From positions 1 through 25,671 of IMG/VR virus record IMGVR_UViG_3300032242_000104: 25,671 nt of DNA; one strand, 5' to 3'. The DNA comes from a virus. The position numbers were made by a program, and so were the translations under genes. This document shows positions 6,625 to 14,028 of this stretch, piece by piece. Under the pieces are notes generated by a model. That model was not told the origin of the DNA and did no database searches. It saw only the letters and a program-made list of their open reading frames with translations. Numbering within the stretch: position 1 is the first letter of the stretch; the number at the start of each line of letters is the position of its first letter.

Positions 6625-7994
6625 GTCAATCCACTCCCAGAAATGAGCCAAGTTGTTGAAGTCATCTTGATAGCTGTAGCAGAACCATATTGAGCCAACG
6701 AACGTGAACCAGTAGTTCCTGCGCTAGAAAGATACATTGTGTCCGTGGTAATCGCAATAGTTACCACTTGGCTTGTCATGTTAATAAACGTGATAGCCGT
6801 ACCAATTGGGTATGCAACGCTGCTGTTTGCTGGGATTGTATAAGTCCGTGCATTTGCATCTGTTGATGGGTGATAAATGTGTTTGCCAGCGTCTGACAAA
6901 ACTAAAGTGTAAGCAGCAGATTGACTGTTTTGCGGAATGTTAAGGTATCCAACAGAATTTGTGCCGTCTACTGTGCAATTGCTCAATGTCCCTGACGTTG
7001 GCGTTCCAAGAATTGGAGTTACCAGTGTCGGGCTTGTTGCAAACACGTTTGCGCCTGTACCAGTTTCATCGGTCAAAGCAGCGGCTAAGTTTGCACTTGT
7101 AGGGGTGGCAAGAAAAGTAGCTACGCCTGTGCCTAAACCGGAAACGCCTGTGGAAATTGGTAGGCCAGTAGCACTAGTAAGCGTCCCACTTGATGGCGTT
7201 CCTAATGCGCCACCATTAACAACAAAAGCTCCGGCAGTCCCTGTGTTTACACCAAGCGCCGTAACTACGCCTGTACCCGTGGTTGTCGTTGCTGGCGCAG
7301 CACCCGCGCCCCCTCCAAGCACTATGGCATTAGCCGCCAAAGCAGCCGAAGATGCAAGCGTTCCAGTTGCAGAGTAATAGAGTACCCCGCCGGAAGTGCC
7401 GGAAGTTAAACCTGTTCCGCCGTTAGCAACTGGGAGCGCTGTGCCTGAGTAAGTAATAGCCAGCGTTCCGCTGGTAGTAATGGGGGAGCCAGCAATTGAC
7501 AAGAAAGCCGGTACGGATGCGGCTACCGAAGTAACAGTACCTGAACCAGCCGTAGTAGTTGCACTTTTAACGTAGTCAGTGCCGTTGAAGTACACAGTAG
7601 CAGACTCGCCTACTGCCACGGACACGCCGGATTGACCGGATGCTTTGATGGTTACGGTGCTGCCTGTGGCAGCGTTGACTACAACGTATGTTTTGCTTAA
7701 CGACGGGGCAGTCAGTACCTTTGCGGTGGTCAGCGTACCTGTTACCCGAATAATGGCAAACTGCGCTGAGACTGTGCCCGCGCCAGTCAGGCTGGAGACA
7801 ATGTTAGTTGCGGAGCTTGTTCCTTGGGTATTGGAAAGCGTCACGGCTCCATCGTTGGTCAGCGTCACTGTACCGGCGATTGCGTTGTCCAAGTAGGATG
7901 TCAACCCATTGTTTACATCGTCGCCCCATGTGCCGGATTCTGTTCCGGTAACTGGTTGGGCAAGCGCCAAGTTGGTTGTGTAATTGACCGTCAT
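6621..7994 (-). CDS. Tail fibre protein
   Basis: A 457-residue, Thr/Ser/Gly/Ala-rich beta-structured protein. The N-terminus (VNYTTNLALAQPVTGTESGT) matches the opening of many aquatic phage fibre proteins. The middle holds LPVANGGTGLTSGTSGG, a motif common in phage fibre shafts. Two related segments, ALGTPSSGTLTSATGLP and ILGTPTSGTLSNCTVDG, show internal duplication. The C-terminal region (SVAYPIGTAITFINMTSQ) is a head-like beta domain. AGGAG precedes the ATG. The next gene is a glycine-rich adhesin-like protein starting inside its stop codon, so the two probably form shaft and tip. Confidence 0.85.
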   Translation of the reverse strand: MTVNYTTNLALAQPVTGTESGTWGDDVNNGLTSYLDNAIAGTVTLTNDGAVTLSNTQGTSSATNIVSSLTGAGTVSAQFAIIRVTGTLTTAKVLTAPSLSKTYVVVNAATGSTVTIKASGQSGVSVAVGESATVYFNGTDYVKSATTTAGSGTVTSVAASVPAFLSIAGSPITTSGTLAITYSGTALPVANGGTGLTSGTSGGVLYYSATGTLASSAALAANAIVLGGGAGAAPATTTTGTGVVTALGVNTGTAGAFVVNGGALGTPSSGTLTSATGLPISTGVSGLGTGVATFLATPTSANLAAALTDETGTGANVFATSPTLVTPILGTPTSGTLSNCTVDGTNSVGYLNIPQNSQSAAYTLVLSDAGKHIYHPSTDANARTYTIPANSSVAYPIGTAITFINMTSQVVTIAITTDTMYLSSAGTTGSRSLAQYGSATAIKMTSTTWLISGSGLT

Positions 7995-8003
7995 TTAAAA
8001 CTC

Positions 8004-8960
8004 CTAAGCCGTTGGGACAAGAACCCAATTGGGGGTTTCGTCGTCCGATATTGTTGACCATCCCGGGGATTGATCGTCCGTGATATTTTGCCAGTTTGGG
8101 GATTGGATGTCATCAATTAGTTTCCAATATACCGCAGTTACAACCCCCACATCCGCTTGCGCGTAAACCCCAGTCAAAGCAAAAGATGCACTTTGCGCAA
8201 CTGACCCCACGTTTCCTGTAGCGGACACGCCGGTCAACGCTATTATTTTATTAAACCCAGTGTTTCCGACTGCGCCAGAAGCCGCAGCCCCAGTAAGCGC
8301 CACGGTAATGTTTGGAGTAACTGTACCTACCGCGCCAGTAGCAGTTACGCTGCCCAATGATACTAGCGGAGTAAGGCCACTTACCACCCCTGATGCACTG
8401 ACTCCAGTAAGGGCAACTGATTTGCTTGGTGCTACCGTCCCAACACTGCCTGCCGCTGCAACTCCTGTTAGTGCCAGAGAAGCAGCGTTTGTAACTGTAC
8501 CAACCGCCCCGGAAGCTGCCACCCCAGTAAGCGCAAAAGATTTGCTTGCTACTACAGTGCCTACATTCCCAGTTGCTGCAACTCCTGTCAGAGCAACACT
8601 CACATTGGGTACAGTTGTACCTACATTACCAAGCGCTGCAACCCCAGTTTCCGCCGGAGAAACTGTGTCTGTAACCGTGCCTACTGCGCCAGTAGCCCCA
8701 ACCCCTGTTAGCGCAACCGTTGTATTTGGTGCAGCTGTGCCAACATTTCCGCTTGCTGAAACTCCAGTTAACGTAGCGCCGTAAGACACTGAACCGGTAA
8801 CTGTACCAACCAAACCAGCCGTGCTAACCCCAGTAAGAGCAACCGTTACGTTTGGGGTAGCAGTTCCTACATTCCCCGAGGCAGCATTACCCGTCAAGGC
8901 GGCTTGTTGACCGCCCCAAGTATTACTGCCCCAAGTACTGTAGCCCCATGCGGTTGCCAT
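8004..8960 (-). CDS. 20-residue tandem repeat protein, probable tail or fibre component
   Basis: A 318-residue protein in three parts. Residues 5-17 are a WG-rich motif (WGYSTWGSNTWGG). Residues about 21-275 are some thirteen degenerate copies of a 20-residue unit of the form ALTGVAASGNVGTVTPNVSV, in which ALTG, the central G and VGT are best kept. The C-terminus has three short copies of a DD-x-QSPNW-like unit (QSPNW, QSPGW, ETPNW). The even 20-residue period and small residues suggest a beta-solenoid or beta-hairpin stack. I do not recognise a named family. It sits between a beta-rich tail protein and the tail fibre, so a surface or fibre role is inferred. Confidence 0.8.
   Translation of the reverse strand: MATAWGYSTWGSNTWGGQQAALTGNAASGNVGTATPNVTVALTGVSTAGLVGTVTGSVSYGATLTGVSASGNVGTAAPNTTVALTGVGATGAVGTVTDTVSPAETGVAALGNVGTTVPNVSVALTGVAATGNVGTVVASKSFALTGVAASGAVGTVTNAASLALTGVAAAGSVGTVAPSKSVALTGVSASGVVSGLTPLVSLGSVTATGAVGTVTPNITVALTGAAASGAVGNTGFNKIIALTGVSATGNVGSVAQSASFALTGVYAQADVGVVTAVYWKLIDDIQSPNWQNITDDQSPGWSTISDDETPNWVLVPTA
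8136..8900 (-). repeat. About 13 degenerate 60-bp in-frame tandem repeats
   Basis: Inside the repeat protein gene the DNA repeats with a 60-bp period, recognisable on the plus strand by recurring 'actcctgt/actccagt ... gtacctac' blocks. Copies differ at many silent and some coding positions, so selection on the protein repeat rather than recent DNA duplication seems to hold the pattern. One copy (around residues 203-220) is two residues short. Confidence 0.85.
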
Positions 8961-8980
8961 ACCAACCTTACATCAGGGTA

Positions 8981-9472
8981 TTACGTTGTTGCTAAACGAA
9001 GCAGCGCGGTAGTTGTACTGTTAGAAGGCATCGTCAATGTAAACGTACCGGCGGTCACAGTTTGTGAGCCAAAGGTATGAACGCTGACAGCGGTACTGTT
9101 CTGCGTCGAGTTATAAATCAACACAGTATCAAACGCAGTGGATAGTGTCACGCTTGTGTACACAAGTGACGCTGAAGGTGTCCAATAAGCCACGCCAGCC
9201 GTAGACGATGAATTTGTCGCTGTCGGCGCAGTGGCGTTTGTTACCGTAATACCGCCCGGTGTATAGCCTGTACCTGAGACCTCGCCGGTTGCTGAATAAA
9301 CAGTAGTACTAGCATTGATAGTAGCAGATGCCAAATACAACGCTGCTTTAAACGTATCAGTTGTAGGTGCGGTTAAGCTACCACGCGAAGTAAGCGTGAT
9401 GGAGCCGAATTGGTGCCCGCCATTGAGCAACTGCCCCATGAACGAAGTACACATTGATTGGGTGTTTGCCAT
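8981..9472 (-). CDS. Beta-rich virion/tail protein, paralogue A
   Basis: A 163-residue protein rich in Thr and Ser. It shares a core with the gene at 9676-10098. Both have a DTFxxALY segment, then TTVYSxxxEVSGTGYTxGG, then xLIYNS, and end in FTxTMPSNSTTTALLR or a close variant. The two are clearly paralogous. AAGGA lies 7 bases before the ATG. No catalytic motif is seen. Position among tail genes suggests a structural role; families of this kind are common but uncharacterised in aquatic phages. Confidence 0.78.
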   Translation of the reverse strand: MANTQSMCTSFMGQLLNGGHQFGSITLTSRGSLTAPTTDTFKAALYLASATINASTTVYSATGEVSGTGYTPGGITVTNATAPTATNSSSTAGVAYWTPSASLVYTSVTLSTAFDTVLIYNSTQNSTAVSVHTFGSQTVTAGTFTLTMPSNSTTTALLRLATT

Positions 9473-9481
9473 GATATTTCC

Positions 9482-9676
9482 TTATTCAAAAGATGCTGCT
9501 TCTGCAAACAGCGCAGGAGAAGTTTTTAGGGTTACATGGACTGATCGGTGAACAAGCTCACCATCCAGCCAGTACTCTGTCCATGTTGTGTATTCAATGT
9601 CATTGTCCAAGGAGCCTTCCCGCTTTTCCAGCAAAGAATCATCCATGTCGCCTTTGGTGGTAGTCACAAGTGCCAT
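9482..9676 (-). CDS. Small conserved protein between the two paralogues
   Basis: A 64-residue acidic protein starting MALVTTTKGDMDDSLLEKRE, followed by DNDIEYTTWTEYWLDGELVHRS. The start is fixed by a TAATG junction with the upstream paralogue and an AGGAG site 6 bases before; a longer upstream reading is unlikely. I recognise this as a recurring small phage protein whose function is unknown to me. It lies inside the tail-protein block and may be a small virion component. Confidence 0.75.
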   Translation of the reverse strand: MALVTTTKGDMDDSLLEKREGSLDNDIEYTTWTEYWLDGELVHRSVHVTLKTSPALFAEAASFE

Positions 9677-10098
9677 TAAGCGCTCCTGATAAGTGCGGTT
9701 GAATACGTGTTGCTGGGCATGGTCACGGTAAACGTGTTTGTGCAAGACTTGTCTGCCCCAAAATCAATGACCGCCACAGAGGAGTTTGCCCGGCTCGAAT
9801 TGTAAATCAGGGCGCAACGCGTGGTAAAGTTGGCTGGATTCCAAATTACATTGTCAAAGTTGACGTACACCACGCTGTTGGTGGCATCGTAGTTGAGCGT
9901 GACTCCGGTCAGGGCTTTGCCCCCGGCGGTATAGCCGGTGCCGGACACTTCGTTGGTCGAGCTGTACACAGTTGTGGTCAGGTTCAGATTGGCATTGCCG
10001 TTGTACAACGCCATGTAAAACGTGTCGGTCGTAAAGTTCTGCGTACCTTGGAACAGCTGGTACTTAAAACTGGTGGTCTGCCCTTGGACGATGCTCAT
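9676..10098 (-). CDS. Beta-rich virion/tail protein, paralogue B
   Basis: A 140-residue protein starting MSIVQGQTTSFKYQLFQG. It shares with the gene at 8981-9472 the segments DTFYMALY, TTVYSSTNEVSGTGYTAGG, ALIYNS and FTVTMPSNTYSTALIR. Its start overlaps the stop of the adaptor gene (ATGA at 10095-10098). Length and strand pattern fit a compact beta-sandwich, possibly a tail or decoration protein. This is inferred from composition and place only. Confidence 0.78.
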   Translation of the reverse strand: MSIVQGQTTSFKYQLFQGTQNFTTDTFYMALYNGNANLNLTTTVYSSTNEVSGTGYTAGGKALTGVTLNYDATNSVVYVNFDNVIWNPANFTTRCALIYNSSRANSSVAVIDFGADKSCTNTFTVTMPSNTYSTALIRSA

Positions 10099-11012
10099 GG
10101 TATAGCCACCCTAGTCTGTCCGGTGCGGTAGGCATCGGTACGCTCCATGCCATCGCCCAGACGTTTAGCCAGACCAAGAGCTTCAACGTACCGACCTTGG
10201 TACAGTTGCAGCATATCGGCCTCGCCTTTCATGAAGGTGTACGCCTCAAGCAGCGTTCCGTACAGCAGTACAGAATCAAAGTTGTCGCCCAACCACGAGG
10301 TGCCGTTTGCGTTATTTACTGTGGCCACGGTGACGGAGCAGGAAGTACCAGTGCCGCCAATGCTTGCAATCGGCACAGACAAAGAATCGCCAACTTTATA
10401 CAACGAACCACCATTGGCAATGGTTACCGAAGATACTGCGTTGGATGCTACTACTACGGTAGCCGTAGCGGCTGTGCCAGATCCGCCTGTCAAAGCCACG
10501 TTGTAATACGTGCCGTTGGTTAGCGAGCCAACAGAAGTGGGGGTATTAAATCCGGTAATGATGCCCTGCACAATGGACGGCGGGTAAAAGAAGTAGTGCA
10601 GCTCAAGACCGTAATTGGTTTCCGGAGTGGGGCCAATAATAAAAGTCAGCTCGTTGGGCACACTTGTCTGCGGGCCAAAAATGCCGTAGTACTTAGGTGT
10701 GCCTTTGATCGAGGGGTCAGGGTACGCTTCGCGCATGAAGTTGACGTCTTTATCCAGCAAGTAGCTGTAGATGCCAGTTGTCTGGTTGATAAGCGCGAGC
10801 GAATAGACCGCCAAAAAATCGTCGGGACAGGCAATATATTTGTTATTGGCTGTCGCCGTACCCGTCACGTTCTTGCGAAGTGCGGGGAACTGGATGGAGT
10901 TGAATACGCGCTGCTCAGCCTGCTGGACAAACGTAGGAATGTCGGCAACAAACGTAGACTCAGAGTTCTGAGTGTAGTCCTGTACAAGCTGAACGAGCTG
11001 CGCGTAATTCAT
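10095..11012 (-). CDS. Adaptor-like head-to-tail protein with inserted beta domain
   Basis: A 305-residue protein. Residues 1-150 (MNYAQLVQLVQDYTQNSEST, QQAEQRVFNSIQFPALRK, YSYLLDKDVNFMREAYPDPS) match a widespread phage family I relate to the adaptor of SU10-like podoviruses. That family is mostly helical and joins portal and tail. The C-terminus (GTSWLGDNFDSVLLYGTLLEAYTFMKGEAD, read in parts) belongs to the same core. Between them, at about 154-236, is a Gly/Thr/Val-rich segment with LTGGSGTAATATVVV and GGSLYKVGDSLSV that looks like an extra beta domain. Its ATG overlaps the preceding stop. The adaptor function is inferred from family resemblance. Confidence 0.75.
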   Translation of the reverse strand: MNYAQLVQLVQDYTQNSESTFVADIPTFVQQAEQRVFNSIQFPALRKNVTGTATANNKYIACPDDFLAVYSLALINQTTGIYSYLLDKDVNFMREAYPDPSIKGTPKYYGIFGPQTSVPNELTFIIGPTPETNYGLELHYFFYPPSIVQGIITGFNTPTSVGSLTNGTYYNVALTGGSGTAATATVVVASNAVSSVTIANGGSLYKVGDSLSVPIASIGGTGTSCSVTVATVNNANGTSWLGDNFDSVLLYGTLLEAYTFMKGEADMLQLYQGRYVEALGLAKRLGDGMERTDAYRTGQTRVAIP

Positions 11013-11281
11013 GCCATCGGGCCTCGGGCCATAACGCCTTTAGTGGCAGCGCCAGTTCCACGGATTTTGATGCCGGTGGTCTCGATGCTGTCGTTGATGC
11101 CAATGCTTACGCCGTTAGGCACGGGGTCTTCCAAGCTCACTTGGTCAGCCACTTTCTTGGTCATATATTCCTTGCGTGGAATACTGCCGTCAATAGCTTG
11201 GCCTTTGGAGTTATGCGGCTGGGCGTAAACGGACGCTGGCCCGTTTTCTTTACCCATGCTTTTGGAGCTGAACTTAGCCAT
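11009..11281 (-). CDS. Small conserved phage protein
   Basis: A 90-residue protein starting MAKFSSKSMGKENGPASVYA. The C-terminal end (GIKIRGTGAATKGVMARGPM) is basic and glycine-rich and loosely recalls the RGKTxG elements in the cassette at 13.5-14.9 kb. The start shares a TAATG junction with the gene before it and has AGGGG upstream; its stop overlaps the adaptor ATG. No known domain. Its placement suggests a virion or assembly role. Confidence 0.72.
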   Translation of the reverse strand: MAKFSSKSMGKENGPASVYAQPHNSKGQAIDGSIPRKEYMTKKVADQVSLEDPVPNGVSIGINDSIETTGIKIRGTGAATKGVMARGPMA

Positions 11282-11547
11282 TATTTACCCCTTGAAGAAC
11301 TGCGCTGGTTGGCAACGCGCGCCATATTGCGACCCATAGACCGCATAGCTTGTCCTGTGACTCCGCCTTTGGCCATGCGATCCAAACCGCCTTTTTTGAG
11401 GACGATCTTGGTGCCCTTGCCACCTTTGTGCTCTTGCATGTCATGCTCTTTAAACGCCTTCTTAATCATAGCGACGTCTTGTTTCTTGTCCATCTTCTCT
11501 TCGCGTTTTTGCTCAGACTTGGACTCGCCCATTTCTTTCTTGGCCAT
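11281..11547 (-). CDS. Small Lys-rich protein with AKGG motif
   Basis: An 88-residue, strongly basic protein. The N-terminal half (MAKKEMGESKSEQKREEKMD) is charged and helical. The C-terminal half has EHKGGKGTKIVLKKGGLDRM, AKGGVTGQAMRSMGRNMARV and a SSSRGK end. AGGAG precedes the ATG. The KKGG/AKGG pattern recurs in other short proteins of this window. Probably nucleic-acid binding or virion-internal by composition; function unknown. Confidence 0.7.
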   Translation of the reverse strand: MAKKEMGESKSEQKREEKMDKKQDVAMIKKAFKEHDMQEHKGGKGTKIVLKKGGLDRMAKGGVTGQAMRSMGRNMARVANQRSSSRGK

Positions 11548-11556
11548 AATAAACTC

Positions 11557-11946
11557 CTATGTTACCGATACCGTAACTGTACCAATAGTTCCGAGTAAAA
11601 CCAAGTTATTTGGTGTCAACACGGAATCAAAACTGCTGGCACCGCCAATCGGATTCCAGCCCCACTGTATATCCCTCGATCCACCGCCCGGGAATCCCAG
11701 ATAGTCCGGGCCAGACTGCGTATAGCTGCGATCTGGGCGGGGATTGCGCACCGCTTGCGGATCATCTACTGGGTACATACCCAACTGCAACTGTGGCTGA
11801 TCTGGATCCCAACAAACCGGGCAGACCAAGAGGTTGTACAACTTGGTCTTGATTATCTCTTTTTTCAGCTCCGTCAGCTTAAAGCGGAACCCACACCGAT
11901 CACATTCGGCGATTGAATTCTTGCCGGATGCGAACCTATTGCCCAT
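11557..11946 (-). CDS. Zinc-ribbon protein of the structural operon
   Basis: A 129-residue protein with four Cys placed as C15xxC18 and C42xxC45 (ECDRCGF and VCPVCW), a classic zinc ribbon with a 23-residue loop. The middle is Pro/Arg-rich (QAVRNPRPDRSYTQSGPDY). The C-terminal part is hydrophobic and beta-like, ending LVLLGTIGTVTVSVT. It sits immediately after the adaptor-like gene at 11948. The zinc site is read from the sequence; a role in the virion or connector is inferred from context. Confidence 0.78.
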   Translation of the reverse strand: MGNRFASGKNSIAECDRCGFRFKLTELKKEIIKTKLYNLLVCPVCWDPDQPQLQLGMYPVDDPQAVRNPRPDRSYTQSGPDYLGFPGGGSRDIQWGWNPIGGASSFDSVLTPNNLVLLGTIGTVTVSVT

Positions 11947-11947
11947 A

Positions 11948-12895
11948 TTATCCGCCCGAACCTATGTACATACGGCGCGGCACAAACCGCACGGAGGCTT
12001 TTTCTCGATCCTCGTCGGACGCCAACTGCCAAGCCTCATCATACTGGGCCTTCAAAATTGGCAAGCGCTCCAACGAATTTGGAATCTTGAGCGCCATGTA
12101 GTAGGCCAGCCCCGCCACCATGCAAGTAATAAACCGGAAGGGTACGTCCATGACGTTGACGCCGGTGCCTGCGTCCTGCATGCGGCGCAGCCGCCAGTAC
12201 ACGAACTGATAAGTCGTGGAGCCATCCGGCGTTGGCCAGACGGTGATGCTGTTCTTTTGGGATAGGGTTAACACTGCCCCAGAATTGTGCGAAGCCGCCG
12301 TCGTTGTCCCTTGGCCGCGTGTGCAGTTGAGCAGGTAGGCGGGGGTTGTGGCGGTGGCCGCTTGGGTTTCGTTGAACCCGATCAGCTCTGAGTCGATAGT
12401 GACAAACCCGGCGGTAGGTACGCCGGAGAGGGAGGAAACTGGGATTTGGGTGGTAGCAGCGGTGATACCAGCTTGCAAACTCACCGGCAGGATGGAGTCC
12501 TGCGCTGTCAATCGTTGAATCCAAACTTGAATTGGCCGGGCTTGCACCAGCTTGTTTGGGATCGTGGCGTAGGTAGACACGCTGATCCGGGTGATATTCA
12601 AGTCGGCTTGGTTGTTGGGGGAGTTGGCGTTTGTGCGGATGACGTGCTCAAGCAAATCCACCGTGTCGTCCGGCAGCGCGTAGGTTGGCTGGCCTTGTAC
12701 TAGGGTGATTGTCTGCTGCTCAAACGTCCACATGTTGATGCCACGATTGGCCCAATCCGCAAACAAAAGGTTCAAAGACCGGCGTGCAGTACGCAGGTCA
12801 TAACCAGTGCGCAACTCGGAGCCCGCACGCTCATACGCTTCCTCTACGATTTCCGTGAGGTCGATATTAAACGCGGCTGCTCCAGAGGTGGTCAT
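11948..12895 (-). CDS. Connector/adaptor-like structural protein with inserted domain
   Basis: A 315-residue protein. The N-terminus (IDLTEIVEEAYERAGSELRT, then TARRSLNLLFADWANRGINM and QGQPTYALPDDTVDLLEHVI) matches a phage family placed between portal and tail, related in layout to podovirus gp4/gp11-type head-completion proteins. The core resumes with ITVWPTPDGSTTYQFVYWRL near residue 217. At about 131-212 there is an extra segment with VSSLSGVPTAGFVTIDSELI and LNCTRGQGTTTAASHNSGA, a beta module known from many unrelated phage proteins. Its ATG overlaps the preceding TGA (ATGA). Function is inferred from family pattern. Confidence 0.75.
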   Translation of the reverse strand: MTTSGAAAFNIDLTEIVEEAYERAGSELRTGYDLRTARRSLNLLFADWANRGINMWTFEQQTITLVQGQPTYALPDDTVDLLEHVIRTNANSPNNQADLNITRISVSTYATIPNKLVQARPIQVWIQRLTAQDSILPVSLQAGITAATTQIPVSSLSGVPTAGFVTIDSELIGFNETQAATATTPAYLLNCTRGQGTTTAASHNSGAVLTLSQKNSITVWPTPDGSTTYQFVYWRLRRMQDAGTGVNVMDVPFRFITCMVAGLAYYMALKIPNSLERLPILKAQYDEAWQLASDEDREKASVRFVPRRMYIGSGG

Positions 12896-13068
12896 TTTTT
12901 CAGCCCTTTAAGGGTCATAGCAAGTCGTGCTTGCTTACCGGTTGTTCCCGACGACTTTGCTGCTTTTGCCAGTTTGCCTGCGGGAATTGGTTGACCCTCT
13001 TTAGCGCCAAGTTTCTTGCGTAAAGCACCGGGGTGCTTGATCGCTTTCTGTATCCATTTTTCAGCCAT
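12892..13068 (-). CDS. Small basic protein, 58 aa
   Basis: A 58-residue protein found by reading the gap between neighbouring genes. It begins MAEKWIQKAIKHPGALRKKL and ends with RLAMTLKGLKK. It has 15 Lys/Arg-dominated positions through the middle and a KLAKAAKSSGTTGKQ stretch. The start shares a TAATG junction with the preceding gene, and its TGA overlaps the ATG of the adaptor-like gene. Proteins with this PGALRK...LAKAAKS pattern recur in phages and some large viruses. Function is unknown; DNA or virion binding is plausible from charge. Confidence 0.8.
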   Translation of the reverse strand: MAEKWIQKAIKHPGALRKKLGAKEGQPIPAGKLAKAAKSSGTTGKQARLAMTLKGLKK

Positions 13069-13301
13069 TATCTAAACCCCGCTGTTTTCTTTGCAATGGT
13101 TTTGGGTTGCGCCACAAACTGTTTACCTGCCGCTTTGCCTGCACGTTTGGCCTTGGTGGTAGCTGCGTATTCGGCGGGGCTAAGAGATTTTATGGCCTTT
13201 TCCGGCAGATATCGCTCCCCCGTCTTGCTAGACGGTTTGCCAGATTTGGTGCGCCATTTTTGCGCTGTCCAATCCTTGAGCGATTGCTGCGGTGCTTTCA
13301 A
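13068..13301 (-). CDS. Small basic conserved protein
   Basis: A 77-residue protein with SLKDWTAQKWRTKSGKPSSK, GERYLPEKAIKSL and SPAEYAATTKAKRAGKAAGK, ending KTIAKKTAGFR. I recognise the pattern from a family shared by phages and large DNA viruses (I believe a DUF5872-type entry, not verified). The fold and function are unknown. It overlaps its upstream neighbour by ATGA and hands over to the 58-residue gene by TAATG, so the three short genes are coupled. Confidence 0.78.
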   Translation of the reverse strand: MKAPQQSLKDWTAQKWRTKSGKPSSKTGERYLPEKAIKSLSPAEYAATTKAKRAGKAAGKQFVAQPKTIAKKTAGFR

Positions 13302-13573
13302 TCTCTATAATCTCCGCCAGCAGCCTTGTACTTCTTGGCTACAAGCTGCGCCTTACGCGCTGACCACTGGCCTGCCTTGGTGCCTTGGGTGGCTGCGGCT
13401 TTTACTTTGGACACAATCTGCTTGCGCAGACTGGGCTTTGTGTAATTCCCCGCAGCATTAACACCGCCGCCCTTGGCGAACTGCTCAAAGTCAGTATCGT
13501 CGCGGCGAGCAACGCGCTTGCCCTTGGGCATTTTTGAGGGATTGACGTCCCCCATCCCACGGCTGGCCATCAT
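13298..13573 (-). CDS. Small basic protein with AKGGG and YRD end
   Basis: A 91-residue protein (or 90 from the second of two adjacent ATGs). The middle has EQFAKGGGVNAAGNYTKPSL, and the C-terminal half has KAGQWSARKAQLVAKKYKAA and ends GGDYRD. The second half matches a recurring phage family with GQWSARKAQ and GGGYRD features, function unknown. The ATG overlaps the stop of the preceding gene. It carries the KGG-type motif seen in several neighbours. Confidence 0.78.
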   Translation of the reverse strand: MMASRGMGDVNPSKMPKGKRVARRDDTDFEQFAKGGGVNAAGNYTKPSLRKQIVSKVKAAATQGTKAGQWSARKAQLVAKKYKAAGGDYRD

Positions 13574-14019
13574 AGGTACTTTCCACGAGTTTTACCCCGT
13601 TGGGCAATACCATCGGCACGACTGGAAGCACTGTACACTTTGCCGCCTTTTTTCATACCAAGCATATTGTCTGTGATTTTGCCCGGAGTGTCACTCCCGT
13701 AGAGTGAGTTGTCACGTTCTTTGTAATTGGCGGAATCTTGGGCTTCTTGCAAACGACGCTGACGGTCGGACTCACGTTGAGCGGCCAAAGCATCCGCTGC
13801 ATCCTGCTGCCGTTTTGCGCTGGGGGAGCCCGCAAGAGAGCGCATAATACCCCCCGCCACATCTTGGCTGCGTTGGGTAAAAGTATCGCCTGCGGCGGCG
13901 GCTTCCTGCGCTTCTTTCAGACGTGCGCGTTTGGCTAAATCCAAATTTTGTTTTTCACCACGCGACAGGTTGTCGTATTTTTTTAAATACGTTTCGTCGT
14001 CTGATAATTTTGTAGCCAT
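13570..14019 (-). CDS. Small charged protein ending in SSRADGIAxRGKT motif
   Basis: A 149-residue protein starting MATKLSDDETYLKKYDNLSR. The middle is a charged, Ala/Gln/Arg-rich helix (about 20-100) likely to form a coiled coil. The C-terminus has MKKGGKVYSA followed by SSRADGIAQRGKTRGKYL (132-149). This last element is almost identical to the end of the next gene downstream and similar to an internal part of the gene at 14467. AAGAG lies 6 bases before the ATG. Function unknown; see findings on the shared motif. Confidence 0.75.
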   Translation of the reverse strand: MATKLSDDETYLKKYDNLSRGEKQNLDLAKRARLKEAQEAAAAGDTFTQRSQDVAGGIMRSLAGSPSAKRQQDAADALAAQRESDRQRRLQEAQDSANYKERDNSLYGSDTPGKITDNMLGMKKGGKVYSASSRADGIAQRGKTRGKYL

Positions 14020-14028
14020 GATTAACTC

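Noticed and set aside
8136-8900. Regular direct repeats considered as a CRISPR array
   Set aside because: The 60-bp units are contiguous, degenerate and in frame with a protein repeat; there are no unique spacers.
8981-10098. Tail assembly chaperone pair with programmed frameshift
   Set aside because: The short neighbouring genes prompted the check, but no slippery heptamer at a gene overlap and no tape-measure gene are present, and the proteins are beta-rich paralogues.
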